Assembly (NCBI RefSeq): GCF_048544455.1
Contig: NC_133536.1
Location: forward strand, 165,030,825 to 165,094,824
DNA from: Silene latifolia
Taxonomy: Eukaryota > Streptophyta > Magnoliopsida > Caryophyllales > Caryophyllaceae
DNA length: 64,000 nucleotides
Direction of reading: 5' to 3'
The stretch's first letter is position 1; each line of letters opens with the position of its first letter. Below, in pieces: positions 22,474 to 34,366 of this stretch. The notes under the pieces are model-generated. The model had not been told where the DNA came from, made no database searches, and saw nothing but the letters and a program-made list of their open reading frames with translations. The position numbers were made by a program, and so were the translations under genes.

Positions 22474-23366
22474 ATGACAATGTGGAAACTAAGTGTGGGG
22501 GAGGAGTTGGTTGTAACATAGGTAAGCTTTATTTCATGTTTTGATGCATATTTTTGAAAAAAAAAATTGAAAATTCCGGCTAGGTGAAAACCCACAAGGG
22601 TGGGCACCTAGGCAAGATTGGAAAAGGTGGTCGAGGACGGAATAAAAACCCGAAAGGGCATTCTGGACAAAATAAAAAATAGAGAAGCGAGCCACCATGA
22701 GAGGAAAGGAAAGCTAAGGTGAAAACCCGAAAGGGCACCTTAGGCAAAATGAGGGATTTTCAACAAAAAAAAAATCGAAAAATTAAGAAAATGCAACACC
22801 AAAAAGATGGAGGGATAAGAAGGGAGTGATAGGGAGGGTCTTGGAAGGAGGCTAGATTAGGATTTAATTTATTTTTGAGTCACGAAAACTTACTCTAAAT
22901 TGGTGGTTTTTGCATTGGTTGCTTGTGTTGTTGATTCTTGTAGGTGTGTGGCCAACCAAGTAGCATAATCATACCTTGCTTGGAGTGATAAGGGGGTGAT
23001 ATAAGTGGAGTAATGTGATGATTTAGGAGTTGTCTAGGCCACTTTGCTATCACCTTGGGATAAGGTGAGAGTGACCACCTCTTGCTTGGTGATATAAGAA
23101 GGGTGAAGATAGAATGAGTCGGAGTTAGAGGCGTGTCGTTGTTTCTTTGTATGGGAGACGTATAAGGAGGGGAGTGAGTGAAGAGAGAGTGTCAAAAACT
23201 TTGAGTCTAGATTTTTATTTTAATCGGTGGATGTTTGAGAGGGAGATATAAGAAGGAAGAGGTAAGGGAAGAGTGATCATTTACACCCATGCTCACTTGT
23301 AGACTTGCTCAATTAGTTGTCTTAGGTTTTGTTCGGGACGAGCAAAAGTCTAAGTGTGGGGGTATT
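22474..23366 (+). other. 3' noncoding internal region of the deleted Athila-like element
   Basis: No ORF of note. The three GGTGAAAACCC/CCCGAAAGGGC hairpin repeats described at 16560-16870 are present at about 22583-22745. The region ends in the polypurine tract before the 3' LTR at 23367. Confidence 0.7.
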
Positions 23367-23788
23367 TGATAGAGTCAAATAGTGTCGGCTTAATTAGGTA
23401 ATTTTAGTTGAATAAATGTGTTGTGAAGCCGATTTTGAGTGCTAATCGTTATATTTCCCGGCCAATTCACTTTGGTTGTAACTTAGGTTAATTGAACTTG
23501 TTTTTGGCATTTGCATCTCAAAGGTAGTTCAAGTGTTTCATGATGATAAGTTGAGGTGAAGAAACCGTTACGTAGAAACCGAATAAGAAGTCAAACCCGA
23601 GCCATGGTCAACCAAGGCGAATAAGGAGAGCAAATGGTAAGCCAAAGGAATAAGTGCAAAGTCAAAAGAAGCAAGCAAAAGGAAGAATTGAAGCCTTGGC
23701 ATGCACAAACAAGAGCCAAAATGAAGAATTGAAAACTCGGCTTCAAAAGGGTCAACTTCAAACGAGTATATCTCGAGTTCTAGACCTC
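23367..23788 (+). repeat. 3' LTR, left part (interrupted by LINE)
   Basis: Matches the first about 420 bp of the 5' LTR at 21419, stopping in TCTAGACCTC. The expected continuation (GTATCGATGC) is replaced by LINE sequence. Confidence 0.85.
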
Positions 23789-23918
23789 TTTCGAATCAAG
23801 AGGTCCATTTTTAACAACCTCTTTCCAGAGAAAAAAAAAAAAGAAAAACCTAGAGAAAGACGATCATGCCGTCCCCTCTAGATCTCTCTGATCTTGATTT
23901 TCTTGAATCCAGATCACA

Positions 23919-25185
23919 ATGTCTAAGAAATCTAATACTAAAAATCAATCACCTACAACAAAATCAATCGTGTCTCAAGCTATACAATCAGAGAAGTCCA
24001 AAGTTGTGGGTAAACCAGATGTTGAGATAGGCCAAAAACATAAGAGTATTAATGAGGTGACTGGTATTGCTCCCTTTGATTTGTCTGATGTTATAGTAGA
24101 GGATTGTGACGAGGACTCGGGTTCTGATGATGATGCACAGGAGGAAGGCTCGTGGTATCAAGTTCATGGCAAGCAAATCATCAAAATTATTGATGAGGAA
24201 CCTGAATTGATGCAATTATCACTTGATGATGTCCAAGAGGAACTGGATTACTGGCAACAGGCTGTGGTAGGTTTTGTTGTGGGGGCAAATCCTCCATGGC
24301 AGATCCTGGAAGGGTTCCTGAAAAGAATTTGGAGCAAGCATGTTATTGACAAAATATCTTTCCTTCCTAATGGAGTGTTCTTGGCACGTTTTCAAAAGGA
24401 AGAGATGAAGCAGGCTGTACTCAATAGTGGTCATTTTTTGTTTGACAATAAACCGCTCATTCTTAAGCCATGGCATCCTGATATTGAATTAACTAAGGAG
24501 GGAGTTCAATCTGTCCCCGCCGGATCGGGCTTGGAAGCTGCCACTGAAGTTTTGGGGTAAGAGTCTACCTAAAATTACTTCTCTAGTGGGTAAGTATGTC
24601 AAAAGTGATGAACCAACAGAGTTAAAAACTAGATTAGGGTTTGCTAGGGTCTTGGTTGAACTAAAGTCAAGTCAATCTTTTCCTAAGAGCGTTTCCTTTC
24701 TAGATGAATCTAGCAACAAGGTGAATATTGATGTTATTTATGAATGGAAGCCTATCTTATGTACTAAATGTAAAGGTCTAGGACATGAGAAGGACTCTTG
24801 CAGGAAGAATAAACATGCCAACCAAAAACAGGCAAGCAACAAAAGTGTTCAAATACCCCAGAGAGTTTGGAGACCAAAATCTTCAGCTCCTAATGCCACT
24901 AATGCAGCTCCGTCTGTCCCTATTGTGCCACACTCAGAGGTCATTACGCCTGTAAAAGCAAAGGAGACATTAGTGGTGAATATTCAGACTCCTGTTCACA
25001 ATTCAATTGCTCTGTCTAGTGGGGCTATTTCCCCTGTGAGGCAGTATAAAGACACTAGACAGGGTATTGGAGAAGAGAGTAAGAGAGGCCAAGCTACACC
25101 ATGTCAAATGGGGGACTTGCAAGCCTCATGTAGTGCTACGATAGCGCTGAGAGATACATGGTACCGATCCCCCCAATATTGTACA
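23919..25185 (+). pseudogene. LINE ORF1 (nucleic-acid-binding protein), frameshifted
   Basis: Starts ATG at 23919 after a purine-rich leader. The N-terminal 200 residues include the plant-LINE ORF1 core (DKISFLPNGVFLARFQ). A frameshift near 24520-24545 shifts the frame, which then continues with a CCHC knuckle CTKCKGLGHEKDSC at about 24760-24801 and a Ser/Pro-rich tail. After the frameshift there is no stop before the endonuclease, so ORF1 and ORF2 appear fused in one frame. The protein would coat LINE RNA. Confidence 0.85.
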
Positions 25186-26078
25186 ATGAATTTTGGATTT
25201 TGGAATGTGAGGGGAATGAATAAGGAGGTAAAGCAAAGGTTTGTGAATAATTTTTTACATTCAAATAATATTGGTCTTTTTGGTTTGCTTGAGACCAAGG
25301 TTAAAGCCACAAACATCAGTAGAATGGTTAATAAAATTTTTGGAAACTGGAGTGTTTCAACCAATAATTCTTGCCACCCTGGGGGCAGAGTGTGGGTGGT
25401 TTGGAATCCCCACTTTTTTGAGATTCAGTTTCTGCAATATGATGCTCAGTATGTACATATTCATGCTACTAATAAATTTAATCAGATGAAATTTTCCTAT
25501 ACTATCATATATGCTTTCAATGGAGTTGGCGAAAGGGAAAGCTTGTGGGCCAGTTTGAGGAATATAGCAAGTCAGACTCAGGGTCCTTGGGCTATAGGGG
25601 GTGACTTCAATTGTGTCTTGCAAGCAAATGAACGGTTAGGTGGTAATGTTACAGTAGCTGAGAGTGAACCCTTTTATGACTGTCTACATGCCTGTGGTCT
25701 GCTGGATATTGCTGCCTCTGGTTCCTTTTATACTTGGAACAATAAACAACCACCTGCTACTAGGGTTTATAGCAGGTTGGACAGATTTCAGTTAATCGAG
25801 ATTGGATGAATGACTTTCCTACATACATTGCTAACTTTCTTCCTGAAGGCCATTTTGATCACTCTCCTTGTGTGCTTAGAGATGGAGGTCAGGTTACAAA
25901 GCAGAATAGACCTTTCAAGTATTTTAATATGTGGAGCTCTGCTGTGGGGTTTAATGAGTGTGTTGCAAATGTATGGAACAATGGTATTGATGACACTCAT
26001 ATGTTTAAGGTTGTTAAAAAATTGAAGCTTCTCAAGCCTGAGCTTAAAAAACTTAATCAAGCTCGGTTTTCGACATAG
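25186..26078 (+). pseudogene. LINE ORF2: apurinic-type endonuclease, frameshifted
   Basis: Starts MNFGFWNVRGMNKEVKQ. Endonuclease hallmarks are seen: LLETKVK (metal-binding Glu), GGDFNCVL (catalytic GDFN) and FYTWNN. The frame breaks near 25790 just after YSRLDRF and resumes as DWMNDFPTY. A TAG stop at 26076 interrupts the linker to RT. In an active LINE this enzyme nicks target DNA to prime reverse transcription. Confidence 0.88.
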
Positions 26079-27588
26079 AAACAGGGCGATATAGCCTATC
26101 TAAAGCTTATTCAGATTCAGGAGCAGCTTGTTGCTAAACCAGGAGATCCAGACTTATTACATCAGGAGCATACTACTCATCAGGAATCTCTTATTCTCCA
26201 AGCTGCAAAGATGGAATTTCTGAAACAGAAAGCTAAGGCTCACTGGATCAAGGAGGGTGATGCAAATACTGCTTACTTTCATGGGGTCCTTAAAGCTCGA
26301 AGGAATAAGAATTACATCTGCCAAATTATAGATCATACGGATAGAACTCATGATAGCCAAGAAGGGATTCAGCAGGCCTTTTTGGACTATTATACAATGT
26401 TGCTGGGATCTAAAGCCACAACCACTAAGGTGAGTAGCAGCATTGTGAGGGAAGGGGCAGTGTGTAGTGAGTTTCATAAGCAGATTTTGCTGAGTCCAGT
26501 TACTAAAGAAGAGGTCAAAGAGGTTCTATTTCATATTCCAAATGACAAGGCACCTGGGCCAGATGGGTATTCTAGCAAATTTTTCAAGGATAGTTGGGAC
26601 ACTGTGGGTGTTGAAGTCACAAAAGCTGTGCTGGATTTCTTTGATTCAGGCCTTATTCTGAAACAGATAAATTCAACCATGCTCACATTAATTCCTAAGG
26701 TTGATAGGCCTACTAGTGTACTCCAATATAGACCAATTGCCTGTTGCAATGTTATATATAAATGTATATCCAAAGTACTTTGCAACAGGCTTGCCAGTAT
26801 CCTTCCTGATCTGATTGCTACGAACCAAGGAGGATTTATTCAGGGGAGGAGCATCATGGAAAACAATCTTATATGCCAAGATATTATCAGACTATATGAG
26901 AGGAAGGCTGTCTCTCCTAGATGCTTGTTTAAAATGGACTTACAGAAAGCTTATGATACAATTGAGTGGGCCTTTTTAGAACAAATGCTAAATGCTCTGC
27001 AGTTTCCTAAGCAAGTCACAGGGTGGATTATGCAATGTGTCACAACTGCTAGCTACTCAATCAATCTTAATGGCAATGTATTTGGATATTTCAAAGGGCA
27101 AAGAGGTCTAAGGCAGGGGGACCCTCTCTCCCCCTATTGTTCACTATATGCATGGAATACTTATCTAGACTCCTTAATCATACCACCGCCCAGATTTTCA
27201 TTTCCATCCATTATGTAAGCCTATGAAGTTGACACATCTTATGTTTGCAGACGATCTTCTCTTATTTTGCAAAGGAGACAGTCAGTCCATCATGACTATA
27301 CTCAGAACCTTTTCTACATTCTCCAAATCTTCAGGTTTAAAACTGAGTAGGGGCAAGTCTAATGCTTATTTCAATGGGGTCCCTGAGAATCTGAAGCAAG
27401 ATATCATTCAGGTTTCAGGTATGGTTGAAGGCTCTATTCCATTCAAATACCTAGGGGTTCCTATCAAAACCTCCAGATTGAGGGCCAAAGACCGTCACCA
27501 CTCATTGATAAGGTTGTACACAGGATCGAGTTTTGGGTGCCAGAAATTATCCTATGCAGAAGGCTTTCCCTTATTCGAGCCGTGCTAA
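26079..27588 (+). pseudogene. LINE ORF2: reverse transcriptase, frameshifted
   Basis: Contains NDKAPGPDGYSSKFFKD, TLIPKV, RPIACCNVIYKCISKVL, FKMDLQKAYDTIEW (first catalytic Asp) and RGLRQGDPLSP. A frameshift near 27135 follows; the FADDLLLF motif carrying the paired catalytic Asp is at about 27244-27270. It is followed by FKYLGVPI. A further shift occurs near 27500-27540. The family is the L1 clade typical of plants. Confidence 0.9.
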
Positions 27589-28557
27589 AGACCCTACATA
27601 ACTACTTTGGGCTAGCATTTTCATTTTACCTATCAAGGGTTATTCAAAGAATAGAGGCCATTTGTAGGAATTTTCTTTGGGATGGGGGAGTAGATTATGT
27701 GAGATCCCCCCTTGTCTCCTGGGATAAAACTTGTAGGCCTAAGAAGGAGGGTGGTTTGGGGTTAAAAAATGACAGTATCTGGAACCAAGCTGCAGTTGGG
27801 AAGCTGGTCTGGTGGTTGGCTTCCAAGCCTGACCACCTGTGGGTCAAATGGGTAAATCAAATCTACCTCAAGGGGAGAGACTGGTTGGAGTATTCTCCCA
27901 CAAATAACTCCAGCTGGTCTTGGAGAAAAGTTTGCAAGATAAAGGAGCTTCTCCAATCACAGTTCATACAACAAGTTTGGAGAGAGGAGAAAGGTCATGA
28001 GTACACCATAGCTCGAGGATATGAGTTCCTCAGATCTAAAGGGGAGCCTGTCTCTTGGGCTAAGCTTGTTTGGCACAAATACACTATTCCTAAACATGGT
28101 TTCATCGGATGGATTTACCACCAAGTGGGCGATGAACACAAATGAAAAACTTTACAGATTAGGGATAAGTGAAGAGAATAACTGTTACCTTTGTGGTCGT
28201 GTGGGCGAAACAATTGAGCACCTATTCTTCGATTGCGACTACAGCCGGATACTGATCTCTAGTCTATGCTCCCATTTGCAGATCGCCATCCCTCCTTGTA
28301 ATCTCAACACTTGGAGATTGAATCTGACTGGGACGGACACGAGGAAAAGCCTGATCAACGCTATTATTAACGCTACTATCTATTGGATTTGGCGACAAAG
28401 GAACCTGAGTAAGCATGAACTTACCGTTTGTAGGCCTGAGAGAGTAGCAGTAAACCTAATGGATGAAGTTTTCCATCACGTGATGAACATGGAAGGAAAC
28501 TTCATTGACGCCCAGGACCGCGCTTTGGTTGAGAAGCTCCAGCGAGGAAGAAGATGA
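27537..28557 (+). pseudogene. LINE ORF2 C-terminal region with zinc-binding (zf-RVT) domain
   Basis: The RT thumb and tail read in two frames (27537-28145 and 28021-28557) with a shift near 28120. The zinc-binding domain shows NCYLCGRVGETIEHLFFDC at about 28178-28234, a pattern found at the end of plant L1 ORF2. The stop TGA is followed by about 190 bp of 3' UTR and the A tail. Confidence 0.85.
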
Positions 28558-28750
28558 TTATTAGGGATTTGTTGTCCTTTTGATCCTATTTGGTTTTGTT
28601 GTAATATCAGTTTGGTTGTTTTAGATGAGAATGTCGTTTTGGTCTGAACTGGTTGGTGGGCGAGTGTAATTTGGGCCAAGTCGGTCTAATTATTCTCGTT
28701 GTATGGTTACGATTTTTTCTATAATATACTCACATTTTATCGAAAAAAAA

Positions 28751-29120
28751 AGTTCTTTCTCATTATTACTTTGTGCCTATTAAGTGTTTGTTGTATTGCC
28801 ACAATAACAAAGTCTCCATTTTTACTCATTTTCATGTTGTTTCCTACTAGTTGAACATTGTTAATACTCATTGTTTGTAATTAGTTCCTTTTGTTGAGTT
28901 TAAATTGTCATTAGGGTCTTAATTAGTAGTTAGAGTCTTAATTAGTATTCAATAGTTTACAATTCAAGTCTTTAGTTTAAAAGTCCTTCTCTTGGGATCG
29001 ACCCTTACTTGAACTATATTGCTTTATCCATTAGACTAATTTAGAGTATAGTTTGGCTTTATAAATTGTTAATTTGATAGTTAATTCTAGTATTTACGAC
29101 ACCTAGTATTATCTCTATCA
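28751..29120 (+). repeat. 3' LTR, right part, after the LINE
   Basis: Matches the last about 370 bp of the 14-20 kb Athila LTRs (reverse complement), ending TACGACACCTAGTATTATCTCTATCA in two pieces of that consensus. About 0.9-1.0 kb of LTR expected between 23788 and 28751 is absent. Confidence 0.82.
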
Positions 29121-29125
29121 GGTAG

Positions 29126-29364
29126 TAAATATAAAAAACAATCAAATACAAAGGAAACTTAAATAAATAACTTTAAATAAATAATAATACAATAACTGTT
29201 TTATTAAAATTCCCAAATAAAATAAAATTGATTAAATAACTTTACTACAAAACAGTGAAATTAAAAACTAGTAATTAGACAATATGTAAATGTGGCAATC
29301 TAGACTTCAAAGACGGTGTGATCTCGCGTCAATCCCTTTCGGAGCATCCAAGACAGGTTCTCAA
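29126..29364. other. AT-rich flank, no feature recognised
   Basis: Sequence between the GGTAG target duplication and the start of detectable homology to the right direct repeat. It may be the outermost part of the Tekay/Del-like LTR or older flanking DNA. Confidence 0.4.
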
Positions 29365-31361
29365 ATCTAACCTGCTATTTAATCTGCTCCCCAATTAACC
29401 GGAAACATTAATTTGTTCATTACAGTATGTCATCAATTAAAGCATACATCATTTTATTTTATCACAAGACACACAAAACACCGTCAACAAATGGTTGAGT
29501 AGGGATAAACAGAACACTAAGAAAACACATTCAATAAACTTAAACCATCTAGAAGCATTAGAATCACAGACCGTTAATTAACGGCATTACCTCACGAGCC
29601 AATTAACGGCTATCACGGACCAACTTAGTGGCAATCACGGAGCAATTTAAGGGCATACACAGATCAACTTAATGGCATACTCGGACTAACTTAGTGTCAA
29701 TTATTCTTATTTTATTCACGGAGTCCAAAGGGCAATTCTGCTTATCTCCTTCCCACGTCAATAACAATAGCAACACAATAATAACCATGCGAAAACCCCA
29801 AATTCCAATAACACAATTTTCAATTAAACGCAAGATTGAGTAGGAGATCCCCACCTTTTCGTAAATACAATTAAATAGCAATCTAATTAAATAAGTAAAT
29901 GAAAGCTAATAATGCTCCTTCACAATTCCGTCACCTAAACAAAATACAATTATACAAAATTACTACTAATTTAATTACTAATTCAATATATAATTAGTAC
30001 AAATTTTATATTCGATTACCCGCCAACTACAAGGTTCAAATCCCGACTCATAACACATTATACAATAATTAAAACCCAACTCACACCCCTCACTAAACAT
30101 GGCTCAAATCGTGACACACTCACACCCATAACTCCCTCCAATTCCCACGGCAGCCACCACCTACTGCTGCCACCGTGGACCACCACCAGCCAACCAAGGT
30201 GGAACACGGCCAGCACCTTCTGCCCCCGACACAGCCCCTGCAACAACCAGTGACAGCAACAACACAACACAACACCAACACTTAACAACACTCTCAACAC
30301 ACCAATCCAAGTCACCACCAACCGACACCAGCCACCATCGTGGTCTCCCCTGACCACGGTGGACCCAACAGCCAGCATTGACGACGACACCAGCTTGGAA
30401 CCACAACAACAGCACGACACCACCCATACCGCACAACCCCACACAAACATCCCTGTGAAACACAGCAAAACCCGATCAATAACCACCCAAACCACCATCA
30501 GCTGCCCATAACCCTTGCCCAGGCCGTGGTCTAGTCAAGTCACGATGGGAGTCTAAACCTTAGTTACACACGGTTTTAATCAACAAAACACAACCCTTCA
30601 CCTTATGCGATTTCCCGGCGAGACGACCACCCTAACCACCGCTAACGACGACCCAAAACCTCCCACTAACGATGACCCACCACCAGCATCCCAACTAATC
30701 TAAGTCTAGGTCACGACATGGCGAGGTAAGGGTCTAAAAACCAGTGTAAATTACACGGTTTATGCAACAAACAACCACGTTTAACTCCTTCCCTCGCCGA
30801 TCAACGGTGGTCAAAGTTAGGTCACGGTGGTCACTCGGTAAGGTCACGGTGGGTCTAAGTCATAGGATGGTCAACGGTATTAAAAATATAAAGTAGTTGC
30901 GAGATGGATTAGTTGTGAGACGGTTTTATACGAACTTACCTTGAGACAAATAAAAGATGATGAACTCCTCTTCTTTTCTCCCTTTTAATTCCCCCCCCCT
31001 CTCTCTTTTATGTGATATTATGTGCTTTTATGTGAAATAAGGATCTATGGTTATATTAGCCTTGCTTATATATTAGTTTGGTAGGTACAATTTAGGAAAT
31101 TACTAGGAAATTGCTATCATATTCTATGTCATATTATTATATTATTATTAGTCTTTATTATTGTATATTACTTATCAGAAATCACTCCTTGCCTAGCCAA
31201 TTTACACGCCTCACACACCTCAATCCTAACTCATTTAATATTTTATTATTTATTTCCGTCTCACAACATAATCTATTTAATAAATATAATTTATAAAATA
31301 CATTTCACATTTTCACCGTTTAACTAACCATTGACCAATTCCTAAAATATGGGGTATTACA
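29365..31361 (-). repeat. 3' LTR of a Tekay/Del-like Ty3-gypsy element (copy A)
   Basis: The LTR starts on the minus strand with TGTAATACCCC (31361 inward). It is preceded by GGACGAAATTCTTTAAGGAGGG, the polypurine-tract phrase characteristic of Tekay/Del chromoviruses (shown here as two adjoining pieces at 31362-31392). It aligns over about 2 kb with 33647-36282. A GC-rich stretch with ACCACGGTGG-type motifs occupies 30100-30880. The left border is set where similarity to copy B stops and is approximate. Confidence 0.75.
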
Positions 31362-32842
31362 GTCTTCCCTCCTTAAAGAATTTCGTCCCCGAAGTTCACC
31401 TGTGCTACTCAAAACTGAAACCATGCATACCAATAACAATACCATCATCTTACGACTTAATTGTATAACATATAAAAGCATAAACAAACCAACCGTATAA
31501 AACACACTTAAGCAAAGTTATAATAAACTCAAAACTTTTAGTAGTATCACATTCTACCTTCCTAGAAACAAACTTCGCCCCGAAGTTTTCTATTAAATAC
31601 GTTATTAAAATTTTACGAGTATCTTAAATGGCCATACAATATTATTCCTCCAATCCATCTAATAACTAGTTACCCTTCTCTCCATTCTCCTGCACAGTAG
31701 TAGCTGTTCCAGTTGACTTCCCACCATTGCTTTGATAACCACCGTCACCTTGGTTCTGATATGTACCTCTCCTATAGCTTTGATTATTATTGTAGCTTCC
31801 TTGGTTACTCCATCGACCCAAACTCCTATTGCTCCCAACACTTAGTGCTGGGGTTCGATATTGCCCTTGGTTACCCCTTCCATCATTATTCCTCTGCGTG
31901 CTTCTATACTCATACACTAGATGACCTCTCTCCCCACATCCAAAACATGTCACTAAATACCCCACACAACTCGTGCCTGGGTGGTTATTGCCACATTTGG
32001 TACAATGATACACTCGTTGATTCACACTCTGACTCCGAGTATCGTTGGATCGCTCTCCACCAATAAGGTTAATTCCCCAAGTCGAATAATGTTTAGGTTG
32101 AGTATTTATTTTCTTCTTACTACTCCCCTACCCCTCGCTAGTAGTTTCACTCTTTCTTTTTTCCCCCCTTCTCATTCTTTTCCTCCTTTAACATATCAGC
32201 AATCCTCCCTGCATGCCCAGATCGTTGATATACGTCGTCCATGCTACTTGGCTCACCAACTACAAGCCTCTTCTTAATTGTTTTAGTTAGCCCCTTATCA
32301 AACCTCAATGCTAGCATTTCCTCCCTGAAGTTCAAATCTGACACATACTCAGCCAGCTCCCAAGAATCTATTGTGATAACTTTCCACCGTCAGCTCATCA
32401 GTCATCTTAAAAGAATCGAATTCAACTCTCATCTTGCTCCTAATATGCTCTTGGACGAACACAGTTCACATAGTCTCCTTGAACCCTTACAAGTGATAAA
32501 AGGTTCATCACTCTCCTTCCAAGCTTATCTCATAACCTCCTTATTATGGCTCCACCACAATCCTGCCTTCCCTTTTAGGTAATGGGCAGCCTGGTCCACT
32601 TGCATCTTCATAGGATAACTCAACAGCTCAAATATATTGCCAATCTCCAAGCAAGGACGACTCTCCCAAACCATCATATTTCGCCGGATTGTGTCTTGCA
32701 ATAGAAGCACTTATCTTTGAAGGATCTTAGGGTGACTTCTTGGACTTCAATGCAGCAACCAAAGCTTCATTCATCGCTATCAACCGATCAATTTCTTCTT
32801 GGGACATTTTTGTAGGGATATACTTCTTGGGAGGCATTTTGA
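31362..32842 (-). pseudogene. Gag-only internal region of the Tekay/Del-like element
   Basis: The minus-strand frame opens MPPKKYIPTKMSQEEIDRLI near 32839, then continues in broken frames: a capsid part with QAAHYLKGKAGLWWSHN (about 32600), then EEMLALRFDKGLTKTIKKRL (about 32310). Two zinc knuckles follow, CTKCGNNHPGTSC and CFGCGERGHLVYEY; the last Cys of the second is replaced by Tyr. The stop is at 31666. There are several stops and frameshifts and no protease, RT or integrase. The paired knuckles match the Tekay/Del gag layout. Confidence 0.75.
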
Positions 32843-33646
32843 AACTTTTATGAAAAGGAAAATAAAGAAGAAACATAAGTTCCTTGTTTAGAAAAGAAGT
32901 TTGAATATAAAATAGATGTTATGATTCCTGCAACAAGAAAACATGTTGTTGGTTGAACTTATTTTGTCCAACCAATCCTACTTACCACATTAACCTCTTA
33001 TGCTTGCCTGGCCTACCCACGGCCACCCTACTAATCACGACCTCATGGCCACCCGTGGTCTAGGCCACGCTTACTACCCACAGTTTTCGCGTTAGTAACA
33101 ACTAGAATGTAAACTAATTCCCATAATTACTATTATCACATCTAAGCATGGCTTTAGAGCAACACATTCCGCATATCTTTAGACATGAAATTCTAATCAC
33201 ATTCCACATATAATTTTATCCAAATCCATAAAGAAATAATATAATTGCTTAATTCATACATCTCTTGATCTGTAATTTCATATAACAAATTATTATTCAA
33301 GTAAAATAATGAGCTAATAGCTCAGCCACAATCATACATCCATACACGTACACCATTCACAATCTCTTTCTCCCTTCATTCACCTCAAACTCAGTTACCT
33401 TTAACCAATCCTGCAATTAACGTTAGGCTTTCAAACTTCAAACAAAAAGAGACCTTAAGGCAAACATCCATGATAACTACCCACACTCTTAATTATCTAT
33501 CCCGAGGTGGCCAGTTCAAAACTGAGAAGGACCAGATCAAGGACGTCTCCCTAACCTAATAAGGGGCTCCTAAACAGTTTCTACCCGATGTTCATTTTAT
33601 TTGACACATGTTAAGTTCATTATTGTTCATTGATTTAGGCATGAGG
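32843..33646 (-). other. Leader region between gag and 5' LTR, no feature recognised
   Basis: Expected position of the primer-binding site and 5' leader. No match to the initiator tRNA-Met PBS usual for chromoviruses could be found, so the leader may be diverged or rearranged. Confidence 0.4.
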
Positions 33647-33914
33647 ATCTAACCTGGTATTTAATCTGTTCCCCAATTAACCGGGAAATATTAATTGGTT
33701 CATTACAGGACGCCATCAATTAAAGTCGGCATCATTTTATTTTATGACAAGACACACAAAACACCATCAACCAATGGTTGAGTAGGGATAAACAGAACAG
33801 TAAGAAAACACATTCAATACGCTTAAACCATCTAGAAGCATTAGAATCACAAACCGTTAATTAATGGCATTATCTCACGGACGATTAACGGCAATCACAG
33901 ACCAACTTAATAGC

Positions 33915-34366
33915 TAGGGGTGGGCATAATCCGGTCCGGACCAGAAAAATGGACCGGTCCGGAACGGAATCGAGTGGACCGGAACCGGAATTAAATATTC
34001 CGGTCCGGTCTCTGGTCCACCATTTTCCAAGTTTCCGGTTTCCGGTTAGGGACTGGTATTTTTCGGTCCGGACCGATTTGGACCGGAATGCCCGGAATTA
34101 TGGTTATTTTCATTTTTTTTCTTAAAATTGTATTTTTATTCCGGTCCAATGGACCGAAATTTTTGGACCGGGTTTGAAAAAGTGGGTAATTCCGGTCCAA
34201 TCGGTCTGGTCCGGTCTTGGACCGGAATTTTTCGGTCCGGTCCCGGACCTGAATTTTTGTAATCCGGTCCGGTCCCGGTCCGTGAATTTTACCGATTCCG
34301 GTTCCGGTCCAAACCGGTTCCGGTTCGGTCCGGTCCGGTCCGATTTTGGACCGGTGCCCACCCCTA
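33915..34366. mobile_element. hAT-type MITE, GGTCC/GGACC-rich, with 8-bp TSD
   Basis: Ends TAGGGGTGGGCA and TGCCCACCCCTA are perfect 12-bp inverted repeats. TTAATAGC is duplicated on both sides (33907-33914, 34367-34374), the 8-bp length typical of hAT transposition. The 452-bp interior is a dense run of CCGGTCC/GGACCGG motifs, giving frames rich in Gly-Pro-Asp-Arg that are not genes. The equivalent site in copy A is empty. Confidence 0.93.

Larger units (their letters stand above)
23789..28750 (+). mobile_element. L1-type LINE, full-length but inactive
   Basis: A non-LTR retrotransposon of about 4.96 kb with a 5' leader, ORF1 with zinc knuckle, endonuclease, reverse transcriptase, C-terminal zinc-binding domain and a terminal A9 tail. 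At least five frameshifts and one in-frame stop break the reading frames. Insertion into the Athila LTR was accompanied by loss of LTR sequence. No clear target duplication flanks it. Confidence 0.9.
21419..29120 (+). mobile_element. Internally deleted Athila-like element with nested LINE
   Basis: Target duplication GGTAG flanks the element (21414-21418, 29121-29125). The 5' LTR starts TGATAGAGTC. It runs to about 22473, where it jumps into the 3' internal region (GACAATGTGGAAACTAAGTG), so the LTR end, PBS and gag are deleted. The 3' LTR starts at 23367 after polypurine tract AAGTGTGGGGG, is broken at 23788 by an L1 LINE, and resumes at 28751 to end CTCTATCA at 29120. It is closely related to the 14-20 kb element but in opposite orientation. 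Confidence 0.9.

Noticed and set aside
30058-30498. Val/Trp/Cys-rich minus-strand ORFs, also at 34788-35226
   Set aside because: They fall in the GC-rich ACCACGGTGG part of the LTRs, differ in frame between the two copies, and have no conserved residues.
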